Assembly (NCBI GenBank): GCA_026399445.1
Contig: JAPLRA010000417.1
Location: 542 to 8,960 of the forward strand
Direction: 5' to 3'
DNA from: Sulfuritalea sp.
Lineage (GTDB): Bacteria > Pseudomonadota > Gammaproteobacteria > Burkholderiales > Rhodocyclaceae
DNA: 8,419 nucleotides
Under the pieces are notes generated by a model. That model saw nothing but the letters and a program-made list of their open reading frames with translations, was not told where the DNA came from and did not search any database. Of the stretch, positions 1-6,736 are shown one piece after another; position 1 is the first letter of the stretch, and the number at the start of each line of letters is the position of its first letter. The translations under genes and the position numbers were made by a program.

Positions 1-283
1 GGTCAATGCCCTGGTCTGTCAGGGTCTTGAGGCGGGTTGCCTCGGCTTGCGCTTGTCCTACTGTCCAGGTTCGCGTGTCTCCGATAGTTATGCGGCAGGA
101 CTTTCCGTGCAGCCATGCCTCGAAGATGTATGACTTTGAGCCAGTTGCGGTGACACGCAAACCCAAGCCAGGAGTCTTGCCGTCCCAGTAGAAGGTTTGG
201 TTTAACTTGCCTTGTTTGCTCGGCACGAACTGGAACTTCGCTATGCGTTCTGCTGTGAAGTTTTCCCGATTTGACTTCGCCAC
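1..283 (-). CDS. Tyrosine recombinase/integrase, N-terminal part (runs off the left edge)
   Basis: Site-specific integrase that would catalyse integration and excision of the element at the tRNA-His site. Only the first 94 codons are present. They read as the N-terminal arm-type DNA-binding domain of P4/phage-like integrases (DUF4102 type). Its hallmark is visible: an FYWDGKTPGLGLRVTATGSK segment, then YIFEAWLHGKSCRITIGD and the helix WTVGQAQAEATRLKTLTDQG. The core-binding and catalytic (R..HxxR..Y) domains lie outside the window. The start is GTG at 283-281: a GGAGGG ribosome site (297-292) lies 8 nt upstream, and an in-frame TAG farther upstream leaves no other good start. The gene reads away from the tRNA fragment. 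Overlapping ATG-started reading frames on both strands here lack family resemblance. The family call is firm; activity cannot be judged. Confidence 0.88.
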   Translation of the reverse strand, partial: MAKSNRENFTAERIAKFQFVPSKQGKLNQTFYWDGKTPGLGLRVTATGSKSYIFEAWLHGKSCRITIGDTRTWTVGQAQAEATRLKTLTDQGID

Positions 284-319
284 GATTGCCGCCCTCCAAA
301 TTCCCTAGTTGCTGCTTGG

Positions 320-360
320 TGTAGGTGCTGTGTAGGGGAATATAGGCCATGTAGGGGAAT
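320..360 (-). repeat. Direct repeats upstream of int, candidate arm-type integrase sites
   Basis: ATTCCCCTACA occurs twice as exact 11-mers on the minus strand (360-350 and 341-331), 19 bp apart. A shorter third copy, CCTACA, lies at 325-320. The repeats sit between the integrase gene and the tRNA fragment, where arm-type sites of tyrosine integrases normally lie. Two of them flank or overlap the proposed -10. What is seen is the repetition; the integrase-binding role is inferred. Confidence 0.5.
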
Positions 361-367
361 TCCGCAA
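339..367 (-). promoter_or_regulatory. Candidate integrase promoter
   Basis: On the minus strand, TATATT (344-339; five of six matches to the -10 consensus) lies 17 nt downstream of TTGCGG (367-362; three of six matches to -35). This would place the transcript start near 332, about 50 nt upstream of the GTG start. The -35 is weak, so this is a suggestion only. It overlaps the repeated putative arm sites, which would fit autoregulation by the integrase. Confidence 0.35.
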
Positions 368-467
368 GGTTGATTGATAGATCATGAATCATCGGAAACC
401 CTTGAAGTAAGGCGATAGTCAAGCAAAACTGGACAACCAATCAACGTCTGGAAATGGTGTTGTAAGA

Positions 468-515
468 GGATTGTGATTCCGGTTGTCGTGGGTTCGAGCC
501 CCATCGGTCACCCCA
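468..515 (+). tRNA. 3' fragment of tRNA-His (attachment-site remnant, not functional)
   Basis: The segment contains the anticodon loop TTGTGAT (471-477; anticodon GTG, His) and the 3' side of the anticodon stem. The complete T arm follows, with stem GTGGG/CCCAT around TTCGAGC (488-504). Next come the 3' acceptor strand CGGTCAC, the discriminator C at 512 typical of tRNA-His, and an encoded CCA at 513-515. Sequence left of about 468 does not supply the D arm or the 5' acceptor strand (expected to be like GGTGACCG), so it is not a complete tRNA. Similarity begins at the anticodon stem-loop, a common crossover site for tRNA-targeting integrases. It is best read as the attachment-site half left after integration. 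Confidence 0.85.
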
Positions 516-530
516 CCCGAACATGATGAA

Positions 531-554
531 ACGGAGCCCGCGGGCTCCGTTTTT
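531..554 (+). terminator. Intrinsic terminator of the original tRNA-His gene
   Basis: A perfect 20-bp palindrome (ACGGAGCCCG followed by its complement, 531-550) is followed by TTTT and CTTT. As RNA it forms an 8-bp GC-rich stem with a CGCG loop and a U tract. It begins 16 bp after the encoded CCA and points the same way as the tRNA fragment, so it most likely ended the ancestral tRNA-His transcript. It also lies 32 bp beyond the stop codon of the minus-strand EAL gene and may partly terminate it from the other side, although the T run in that direction is only three bases. Confidence 0.8.
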
Positions 555-585
555 CTTTGCGATTTTCCGGCGTTGTCGCGACTCG

Positions 586-2862
586 TCAGGAGCCCCGTCC
601 AAGCAAGCGCTTCACATCGGCTGCCGGAACTGCCTGGCTGCAAAGATAGCCCTGGTATTCGAGACAGTTGTGTTCGCGCAGGAACTCGAGCTGCTCCGCG
701 GTTTCGACGCCCTCGGCAATCACCTTGTGTTCCAGTTCGCCGGCGATCGCAATCACCATGCGCACGATCGCAGCGTCGCCGGTGCTGCGATCCAGATCGC
801 GGACAAAGGACTTGTCGATCTTGATCTTGTCGATCGGGAAGCGCTTCAGGTACGACAGGCTGGAATAGCCGGTGCCGAAGTCGTCGATCGACAGCTTGAC
901 CCCGAGATCGCGCAGTTCCTGCAGCACGCGGACCACGCGCTCCGGCTCCTGCATGATCACGCCCTCGGTGATCTCGAGTTCCAGCCAGCGTGGCTCCATC
1001 CCGGATGCGGCGAGACTCCTCGCCACTATCGCCACGATGTCATTCTCGTGGAACTGCACGGCGGAGAGATTCACGGCGACGATCATTGCCGGCATTCCTT
1101 CTTCCTGCCATGCGCGGTTCTGCCGGCAGGCCTCTTCAAGAACCCAGGTGCCGATGGGGATGATCAGGCGACTTTCCTCGGCCAGCGGAATGAAACTGTC
1201 GGGCATCAGCATGCCCAGTTCGGGGTGGCGCCAGCGCAGCAGGCTCTCGAAGCCGATGATCTGTCCGCTGGCGATATCCACTTGCGGCTGGTAGTGGAGT
1301 TCAGGTTCATTGCGTTGCAGAGCCAGGCGCAAATCGCTTTCCAGGCGCAGGCGCTCCGCCACACCCGCGCTCATGTCGGCCGCAAAAAAGCGATAGACGC
1401 TTTGGCCGCTGGTCTTGGCGTTGTGCATGGCAGCCCCGGCATTGCGCAGCAGGGAGACGCTGTCGGCGCCATCCTCGGGGATCAGGCAGATTCCGGCGCA
1501 AGCCTTGGAGACGACGTCGCTGCCGTGGATCGTTACCGGCTGCGCGATCGCCTCGATCAGGCGCCTGGTCATGGCTTCCATGGCCTGCCGGTCAGCGGCC
1601 TGTTTGACCAGGACAGCAAACTGGCCGCCGACCAGACGGCCGAGCAGGTCGTCCTGCTTGAGCAGGGCGCGCAGGCGAATGCAGATCGTCGCCAGCAGTT
1701 CGTCGCCGGCAAGATGGCCGAAGGCATCGTTGATGCGTCCCAACTGGTCGAGATCGAAAACCAGCAGGGCGCCCTGAGGGTCGATCGCCAGCCAGTCGTC
1801 CAGTGCCCGGGAGAAGCCCTGACGATTCGGTAGCAATGTCATCTGGTCGACGTTGGCCAGCGACTCGATGCGGGCTTCCGCCCGCTTGCGCTCGGACAGA
1901 TCAGTAATGAAGGCGATCAGGTTGATCGCTTCGCCCTGCTCGTCGCTGATCAGGCTGAGATTGCACCAGACCGGACAATCGGCGCCGTTCTTGCGGCGCA
2001 ACCAGCCTTCGCCGTGCCATACGCGTTGCCCGGCAATGCTGCGGGCGATGGATTCAAAGAAGGCGACGTCATGGCGTTCGGCGGCGATCAGGGTGGCCAG
2101 GTGGCCGATGGCATCCTCGACGGCATAGCCGGTGATGACGGAGAAGGACTTGTTGAAGGTGATGATCTTGCCTTCGGCATCCATGATCAGGATCGCCTCG
2201 TTGCTGTGATCGAAGACGTGAGCAATCAGCCGGCGCCTTTCTTCAGCGAGGTAGCGTTCCGAGATGTCCCAGGCGACACCGGCGAGGCCTTTGGGCTCGC
2301 CCTGCTCGTCGAAGACCGGCGCGCGCAGGATTTCGAAGGCCTGCGGGCCGTTGCCGATGTCGAACCATTGTTCCTCGCGGATCGGACGGCGTTGTTTGTA
2401 GACCTCTGTCTGGCCTTCCTTGAGTTTCTGTGCGACCTCGTGCGACCAGAGCTCTTTAGCGGTGGTGCCGAGGACTTCCTGCATGGGCTTGCGTGCGGTG
2501 CGGCAGAACGCTTCGTTGACTGCCAGGAAGCGCCCTTCGGTATCCACCAGCCAGGCCGAATCCGGAATCGCGTCGAGCAGTGCGCGACTCTCGCTGGATT
2601 TTTCATTGAAGGCCGTAGTCATTGTTCTGGCCAGGGCGGTTTTCTGATGGTAGCCGCGCTTCCAGTTCCAGGCGATGGCCGACAGCGCTCCAAGCAGGAC
2701 TGTGCCGAGCAGGGCGTAGATCGCCCGGCGTTGATTCCATTCTGCGGCGGCCTGTTCGTGCTGGCTCGCCTGGAACAGATCCCAGCCGACCCAGGCAAAG
2801 AGGCTCAGCGCGACCAGAATCACGACTCCCCACCCCAACCGGAGAGAATCTCTTTCCTTCAT
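586..2862 (-). CDS. Membrane-anchored PAS-PAS-GGDEF-EAL protein, probable c-di-GMP phosphodiesterase
   Basis: Signalling protein of 758 aa, predicted to hydrolyse cyclic di-GMP to pGpG at the inner membrane. Order: two transmembrane helices (about 11-30 and 47-67) with a short periplasmic loop; PAS 1 (about 92-205); PAS 2 (about 212-328); GGDEF (about 335-490); EAL (about 503-750). The GGDEF signature is VGGQF (411-415) and the RxxD inhibitory site is KQDD, so cyclase activity is probably lost. The EAL domain keeps its expected catalytic residues: E539 in ESLLRW, N598, E630, D660-D661 in DDFGTGYSSL, K681, E717 and Q737. ATG at 2862 is chosen because AAGG lies upstream and basic residues then lead into the first helix; an in-frame ATG at 2907 would add 15 aa but has no clear ribosome site. 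It is the last gene of a same-strand run, 80 bp after mtfA. The input sensed by the PAS domains is unknown. Confidence 0.93.
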   Translation of the reverse strand: MKERDSLRLGWGVVILVALSLFAWVGWDLFQASQHEQAAAEWNQRRAIYALLGTVLLGALSAIAWNWKRGYHQKTALARTMTTAFNEKSSESRALLDAIPDSAWLVDTEGRFLAVNEAFCRTARKPMQEVLGTTAKELWSHEVAQKLKEGQTEVYKQRRPIREEQWFDIGNGPQAFEILRAPVFDEQGEPKGLAGVAWDISERYLAEERRRLIAHVFDHSNEAILIMDAEGKIITFNKSFSVITGYAVEDAIGHLATLIAAERHDVAFFESIARSIAGQRVWHGEGWLRRKNGADCPVWCNLSLISDEQGEAINLIAFITDLSERKRAEARIESLANVDQMTLLPNRQGFSRALDDWLAIDPQGALLVFDLDQLGRINDAFGHLAGDELLATICIRLRALLKQDDLLGRLVGGQFAVLVKQAADRQAMEAMTRRLIEAIAQPVTIHGSDVVSKACAGICLIPEDGADSVSLLRNAGAAMHNAKTSGQSVYRFFAADMSAGVAERLRLESDLRLALQRNEPELHYQPQVDIASGQIIGFESLLRWRHPELGMLMPDSFIPLAEESRLIIPIGTWVLEEACRQNRAWQEEGMPAMIVAVNLSAVQFHENDIVAIVARSLAASGMEPRWLELEITEGVIMQEPERVVRVLQELRDLGVKLSIDDFGTGYSSLSYLKRFPIDKIKIDKSFVRDLDRSTGDAAIVRMVIAIAGELEHKVIAEGVETAEQLEFLREHNCLEYQGYLCSQAVPAADVKRLLGRGS

Positions 2863-2942
2863 TATTTTGCCTTCGCCAAAACCAACTTTGAGTCTAGCAC
2901 CGCACATTTTCAGGGTGCTTACAGCGTCTCGCCATCAGTTTT

Positions 2943-3710
2943 TCATTGTCGGCCATTAACCATCTGCGGATCCTGGCAGTAGAAGCTGCGCAACTGCTCG
3001 TAGACGTCCGGGTACTCGCTTTGCAGCAACGCCGGTGCTTCGAAAAATGCTTCACTCGCGACAGCGAAAAATTCGGTGGGGAGCTCGGCGCCATAGGGAT
3101 CCAGCGGAGTTTGCTCACCGCTATCAACGCGTTGCTGGAAGTCGCTGAAGGCTGCAGTCATGGCGGCGACCCAGCGCCGCTTCGACATGCCGGCATGCAG
3201 CGGTGGCATGCCGTCGGCGTCGCCGCTTTTCATGTCCAGCTTGTGGGCGAATTCGTGAATGACGACGTTGATGCCCTCGGTGTCCTCCGGGTGGTCGAAC
3301 CATGAAATCAGCACCGGGCCGCCGTACCAGGCTTCACCCATCACCTCGTCGTCGAACTCGTGCACCACGCCGTCCCCGTCGATCATCTGGCGCGGAATGA
3401 TGAAGTCCCCCGGATAGACCACGATGCCGACCCAGCCGGCGTACCAGTCGAGTCCCAGATGCAGGATCGGCAGGCAGGCCTGTAGCGAGATGGCGAGCTG
3501 GATGCGCGGTGTCAGTTGCAGCCCTTGCGCGCCGCTCCATTGCTTTTCGGCGATGAACTCGCGGGCAAGCTGCCGCAGGTGTGCGCGTTCATCCGGGCTG
3601 AGATGGCCGAGGAAGGGCAGGCTGGCTTCGACCTCGTCCCACAGCGCTTCAGGGATGTCGAGTCGGCCGGCCTGCCGCTGCCGCCACCATGTGGAGAGTT
3701 TCCGGATCAT
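2943..3710 (-). CDS. mtfA: MtfA-family zinc metallopeptidase (M90)
   Basis: Protein of 255 aa related to E. coli MtfA (YeeI), a cytosolic zinc peptidase that binds the glucose repressor Mlc. The zinc motif HEFAH is at 152-156 in VVIHEFAHKLDMKSGDADGMPPL-type context. A conserved glutamate-rich segment, TEFFAVASEAFFEAP (212-226), should supply the third ligand (E213 or E220). The region VYPGDFIIPR (98-107) and the C-terminal FYCQDP (243-248) also match the family. There is no signal peptide. Length is close to E. coli MtfA (about 265 aa). The start ATG (3710-3708) lies inside a duplicated ATGA overlap, suggesting translational coupling to the upstream permease. No Mlc homologue is visible here, so a role in glucose-PTS control should not be assumed outside enterics; the peptidase family call is secure. 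Confidence 0.9.
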   Translation of the reverse strand: MIRKLSTWWRQRQAGRLDIPEALWDEVEASLPFLGHLSPDERAHLRQLAREFIAEKQWSGAQGLQLTPRIQLAISLQACLPILHLGLDWYAGWVGIVVYPGDFIIPRQMIDGDGVVHEFDDEVMGEAWYGGPVLISWFDHPEDTEGINVVIHEFAHKLDMKSGDADGMPPLHAGMSKRRWVAAMTAAFSDFQQRVDSGEQTPLDPYGAELPTEFFAVASEAFFEAPALLQSEYPDVYEQLRSFYCQDPQMVNGRQ

Positions 3711-3738
3711 GTCACGGAGAGTTTCCGGATCATGTCAC
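3693..3738. repeat. Perfect 23-bp tandem duplication at the permease/mtfA junction
   Basis: Positions 3693-3715 and 3716-3738 are identical, head to tail, with no mismatch. Each copy contains, on the minus strand, the sequence GTGACATGATCCGG with an ATGA stop/start overlap. One copy completes the permease C-terminus (V-T-stop) and the other supplies the first codons of mtfA (MIRKLS). Before duplication the two genes would have overlapped directly by 4 nt. Because 23 is not a multiple of three, the extra copy moves mtfA into another frame relative to the permease but leaves both proteins intact. Confidence 0.97.
3707..3733 (-). CDS. Possible 8-codon mini-ORF created by the duplication
   Basis: The first duplicated ATG (3733-3731) overlaps the permease stop as ATGA. 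It opens a frame reading MIRKLSVT, which ends at TGA (3709-3707); that stop overlaps the true mtfA ATG, again as ATGA. A ribosome terminating on the permease could in principle restart here and then restart again at mtfA. This is a by-product of the repeat, and whether it is translated is unknown. It is not expected to have a peptide function. Confidence 0.2.
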   Translation of the reverse strand: MIRKLSVT

Positions 3739-4620
3739 TCGCCGGGTGTTGAGCCAGATGCCGGCGAAGATCAGGCCGATGCCGATGGCGTGGTAGAGGG
3801 CCGGCTTCTCGCCGAGGAAGATCATCGACAGCACCATGCCGAATGCCGGCACCAGATGCATGAACAGCCCCGCGCGCGCCGGGCCGACTTCGGCGACGCC
3901 ACGATTCCACAGGATGTAGCCGAGGAAGGCAGGGCCTACGCCTGTATAGACAATGGCGGCGATCGATCCCGGCGTGGCGATGACATGGCGGCCTTGGGCG
4001 AGCTCCCAGACGTAGAAGGGGAACAGGAATACGAGGCCGGTAACTGCGATCGACGTCAGGAAGGACAGCGGATGCACTGCCGGCCGGCGCGACAGCAGCA
4101 GGGTATAGGCCGACCAGGTCAGCACCGAGACCAGTATCCAGAGGTCGCCGACGTTCAGCGTCAGCTCGCGCAGGCGCTGCCATTCACCGTGGGCGACGAT
4201 GCCCAGCACGCCGATGAATGAAACCACGATACCGGTGGCCTCGCGGCCGTGCAGGCGTTTGCCCTGCAACAGCCAGGAGATCAGCACGATCATGATCGGG
4301 ATGAAGGAATTCAGCAGTGTGCCGTTGATCGCGGTGGTGTACTGCAGTCCGCCATAAACCAGCACGTTGTAACCGCCGGTGCCCAATGCGCCGAAGAACA
4401 GCAGCCAGGGCCACGCCGCGCGCAGTTGCGGCCAGTCGCGCCGCACGTGGGGCAGGGATATCGTCAGCAGGCACAGCAGCGCCACGACCCAGCGCCAGAA
4501 CGACAGCGCGACGGGCGGCAGTTCGCCGCGAAAGGCGCGGCTGATGACCCAGTTGCCGGCCCAGAACAGGTTGGCGAGGGTCAGCAGCAGGTAGGGGGAG
4601 ACATGCAGTGGCTTCTTCAT
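3730..4620 (-). CDS. EamA/DMT-family inner-membrane permease
   Basis: Ten-helix transporter of the drug/metabolite superfamily, 296 aa from the chosen start. It has two EamA repeats (about residues 10-140 and 150-292). Characteristic segments include LANLFWAGNWVISRAF in helix 1, ALSFWRW in helix 2, TTAINGTLLNSFIPIMIVLISWLL, and in the second half GPAFLGYILWNRGVAEVGPARAGLF with a final LGEKPALYHAIGIGLIFAGIWL. The substrate cannot be predicted; relatives export amino acids, metabolites or drugs. The start is uncertain. ATG at 4620 (MKKPLHVSP) begins just before the first helix and leaves 37 bp to relA. ATG at 4659 would add 13 polar residues and overlap the relA start codon on the other strand; it has a GGAG only 3 nt upstream. 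The gene leads the minus-strand run and is coupled to mtfA through ATGA. Confidence 0.88.
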   Translation of the reverse strand: MKKPLHVSPYLLLTLANLFWAGNWVISRAFRGELPPVALSFWRWVVALLCLLTISLPHVRRDWPQLRAAWPWLLFFGALGTGGYNVLVYGGLQYTTAINGTLLNSFIPIMIVLISWLLQGKRLHGREATGIVVSFIGVLGIVAHGEWQRLRELTLNVGDLWILVSVLTWSAYTLLLSRRPAVHPLSFLTSIAVTGLVFLFPFYVWELAQGRHVIATPGSIAAIVYTGVGPAFLGYILWNRGVAEVGPARAGLFMHLVPAFGMVLSMIFLGEKPALYHAIGIGLIFAGIWLNTRRVT

Positions 4621-4657
4621 CGAATGGCGATTATGCACGGCATGGGATAATTGACTC

Positions 4658-6499
4658 ATGGTCTCCGTAGTGCATTCCCTCCAGCAGTCTAGCGGTGAAG
4701 CCGACGCGCTTTCGCAGGTGTGTCTCGGCTTGCCCGGGCCGGCGGTGGCGCGCGCCGCGGCGGCGCTGGAACTGGCGCGCGAGGCCTACGGCGACAAACT
4801 GCTCGGTACCGGTGAATCGATTCTGCAGCACGCGCTGGGCATGGCTCTGATCGTAGCCTCGCTCGATCTCGACGTCGATGCCCGCATCGCGGCCCTGCTG
4901 TTTGCTGCCAATGAGCACGTCAAGGATTGCAACGAACACCTGAAAGTCGGCTTTGGCGATACGGTGGCCGGACTGGTGGCCGGGCTGCATCGGCTCGGCA
5001 GCCTGCGCCCGCTGACCCGCGCGGCGGCCGGAGCGGGCGAGGGCGTTGCCGAGGTTCAGGCGCAGACTGAAATCCTGCGCAAGATGCTGCTGGCCATGGT
5101 CGATGACATTCGCGTGGTGCTGCTGCGCCTGGCGAGCCGGGTGCAGACCCTGCGCTTCCTCGGCAAACAACCCGGCGCCGTGCGCAACGAGATGGCGCGC
5201 GAAAGCCTGCTGATCTACGCGCCGCTGGCCAACCGGCTGGGCATCTGGCATGTGAAGTGGGAGCTCGAGGATCTGTCATTTCGCTATCTCGAACCGGAAA
5301 CCTACAAGCGCATCGCGACCATGCTCGACGAGAAGCGCGGGGAGCGGGAGAGCTTCATCGACGAGGCGGTGGCACGCCTGCAGGCGGAAATGGCGACGGT
5401 CGGCGTTAGGGCTGAAATCTACGGCCGGCCCAAGCACATCTTCAGCATCTGGAACAAGATGCGCGGCAAGGACATCGATTTCGAAAAAGTCTACGACGTG
5501 CGTGCGGTGCGCATCATCGTCGACGAGATCAAGGACTGCTACACCGCACTGGGCATCGTGCATCACCTGTGGCAGCCGATCCACGGCGAATTCGACGACT
5601 ACATTTCGCATCCCAAGGGGAATTTCTACCGCTCGCTGCACACGGCGGTGGAAGTGGAGGACGGCCGTTCGCTGGAAGTGCAGATTCGCACTCGCGAGAT
5701 GCACGAGCACGCCGAACTGGGCGTCGCGGCGCACTGGCGCTACAAGGAATCCGGCAGTTCGGCGAAGGCCGGTGGTGCTTATGAGGACAAGATCTCGTGG
5801 CTGCGCCAGTTGTTGTCGTGGCGCGATGAAATCGCCGATTCCGCCGAGTGGGTGCAGCAGTTCAAGCGTGCCGCGCTGGACGACACGATTTATGTGCTGA
5901 CGCCGCAGGACAAGGTGATCGACCTGCCGCGCGGCGCCACGCCGCTCGACTTCGCCTATCGGCTGCATACCGACCTTGGTCATCGCTGCCGCGGCGCAAA
6001 GATCGACGGCCACATGGTCCCGCTCAACACGCCTCTACAGAATGGGCAGCGCGTCGAGATAAGCACCATCAAGAGCGGTGGGCCGTCGCGCGACTGGCTC
6101 AATCCGGCGCAGGGCTATCTCGTCACCTCGCGTGCCCGATCCAAGGCCAAGCAGTGGTTCGCCGCGCAGGACGAAGCCGAGATGCTGGCGCAGGGGCGCA
6201 GCCTGGTTACAAAGGAATTGCAGCGCGAAGGGCAGAGCCAGGCCAACCTCGACGAGTTGGCGGTCAAGCTCGGGCTGAAGAGCGCCGATGCGCTGTTTCT
6301 TGCCGCGGCGCGCGGCGAGGTCGGCATGCGGTCGATCGACGTCGCCTTGCGCGGCGGTGCCCAAGAGTTGCCGCCCGAGCCGGAACGATCCATCGCGTCG
6401 ACTGCATCAACTTCCGCAACATGGCGGCACGCAATCCGGAGCGGGTCATCAGCGCGGAGTGGGGGGCGCAGTCGGGCGCCGTCTATCCGGTCGACCTGA
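4658..6499 (+). CDS. relA: RelA (p)ppGpp synthetase, C-terminally truncated by deletion and frameshift
   Basis: Stringent-response enzyme that transfers pyrophosphate from ATP to GDP/GTP. The pseudo-hydrolase region (about 50-150) has LFAANEHV where active HD domains have an HD pair, so hydrolysis is not expected. The synthetase domain (about 253-365) shows YGRPKHIFSIWNKM, YDVRAVRI, the EFDD motif (311-314) typical of monofunctional RelA, YRSLHTAVEVEDG and VQIRTREMHEHAELGVAAHW. TGS spans about 408-470 (DDTIYVLTPQ...RGATPLDFAYRLHTDLGHRC), followed by the helical region to about 576. After PPEPE (572-576) the frame becomes unrelated sequence and stops at 613. Family members are about 740 aa with zinc-finger/RIS and ACT domains that dock on the ribosome. 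The start ATG at 4658 has only a weak GGGA upstream. The synthetase could still be active but poorly ribosome-controlled. Confidence 0.9.
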   Translation: MVSVVHSLQQSSGEADALSQVCLGLPGPAVARAAAALELAREAYGDKLLGTGESILQHALGMALIVASLDLDVDARIAALLFAANEHVKDCNEHLKVGFGDTVAGLVAGLHRLGSLRPLTRAAAGAGEGVAEVQAQTEILRKMLLAMVDDIRVVLLRLASRVQTLRFLGKQPGAVRNEMARESLLIYAPLANRLGIWHVKWELEDLSFRYLEPETYKRIATMLDEKRGERESFIDEAVARLQAEMATVGVRAEIYGRPKHIFSIWNKMRGKDIDFEKVYDVRAVRIIVDEIKDCYTALGIVHHLWQPIHGEFDDYISHPKGNFYRSLHTAVEVEDGRSLEVQIRTREMHEHAELGVAAHWRYKESGSSAKAGGAYEDKISWLRQLLSWRDEIADSAEWVQQFKRAALDDTIYVLTPQDKVIDLPRGATPLDFAYRLHTDLGHRCRGAKIDGHMVPLNTPLQNGQRVEISTIKSGGPSRDWLNPAQGYLVTSRARSKAKQWFAAQDEAEMLAQGRSLVTKELQREGQSQANLDELAVKLGLKSADALFLAAARGEVGMRSIDVALRGGAQELPPEPERSIASTASTSATWRHAIRSGSSARSGGRSRAPSIRST

Positions 6500-6711
6500 T
6501 GGTCGATGCGGGCGATCGGCAGGGCTTGCTGCGCGATATCTCCGACATCCTGTCTCGCGAGAAAATCAATGTCACGGCGGTGAGGACGCAATCGCGCGGC
6601 GGCATGGCGCACATGGGGTTTACCGTCGAGCTGTCAGGCACGGCAGCCCTGCAAAAGGCCCTGTCCGCGCTGCGTGAAGTGCCGGGAGTACTCAGCGCGG
6701 TGCGGCGCTAG
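6388..6711 (+). pseudogene. relA: Orphaned, out-of-frame ACT domain of relA
   Basis: In the frame starting at 6388 the sequence resumes an excellent RelA C-terminus: IHRVDCINFRNMAARNPERV, then AEWG, YPVDLMVDAGDRQGLLRDIS, ILSREKINVTAVRTQSRGG, HMGFTVEL and EVPGVLSAVRR before the stop at 6709-6711. This is 107 codons in a frame different from the upstream 576. The segment that normally lies between, containing the paired-cysteine LARCCKP-type zinc-finger/RIS motif and GFxTRGRG, is absent from every frame here. No start codon or ribosome site would express it separately as a known product. The strong conservation suggests either a recent deletion or an error in the assembled sequence. Confidence 0.85.
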
Positions 6712-6736
6712 GCCTCAACAAGCTGCATGTTGCAGT

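Larger units (their letters stand above)
1..515. mobile_element. Right end of an integrated element in tRNA-His (integrative element or prophage)
   Basis: A tyrosine integrase gene reading leftward lies about 185 bp from a tRNA-His 3' fragment that lacks its 5' half. This is the usual signature of integration into a tRNA gene: the incoming element rebuilds an intact tRNA at one end and leaves the displaced 3' fragment at the other. The tRNA-type terminator just right of the fragment suggests the right side is original chromosome, so the element body extends left of position 1 and an intact tRNA-His is predicted at its far end. The integrase region is visibly less GC-rich (about 50% in a sampled line) than the relA region (over 60%). 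Cargo and element type cannot be judged from this window. Confidence 0.75.

Noticed and set aside
395..515. Complete tRNA-His gene
   Set aside because: The 5' acceptor strand and D arm are absent upstream of the anticodon arm; only the 3' part is tRNA-like.
523..1833. 436-codon open frame on the plus strand
   Set aside because: It is entirely antisense to the GGDEF-EAL gene, whose domains are unmistakable. The translation has no recognisable motifs and reflects GC-rich codon bias.
2863..2942. Terminator or longer start of the EAL gene
   Set aside because: AGCACC-N12-GGTGCT (2896-2919) gives only a 6-bp stem with a large loop and no T run. The ATG at 2907 inside it lacks a ribosome site.
2014..2982. 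322-codon plus-strand frame
   Set aside because: It is antisense to the PAS and membrane part of the same gene; no domain or ribosome-site support.
3424..4221. 265-codon plus-strand frame
   Set aside because: It is a shadow of mtfA and the permease. Composition is rich in R, D and Q without family resemblance.
4646..4651. GATAAT as -10 box giving a leaderless relA mRNA
   Set aside because: There is no acceptable -35 at 16-18 nt upstream (AATGGC), so a promoter call is not supported.
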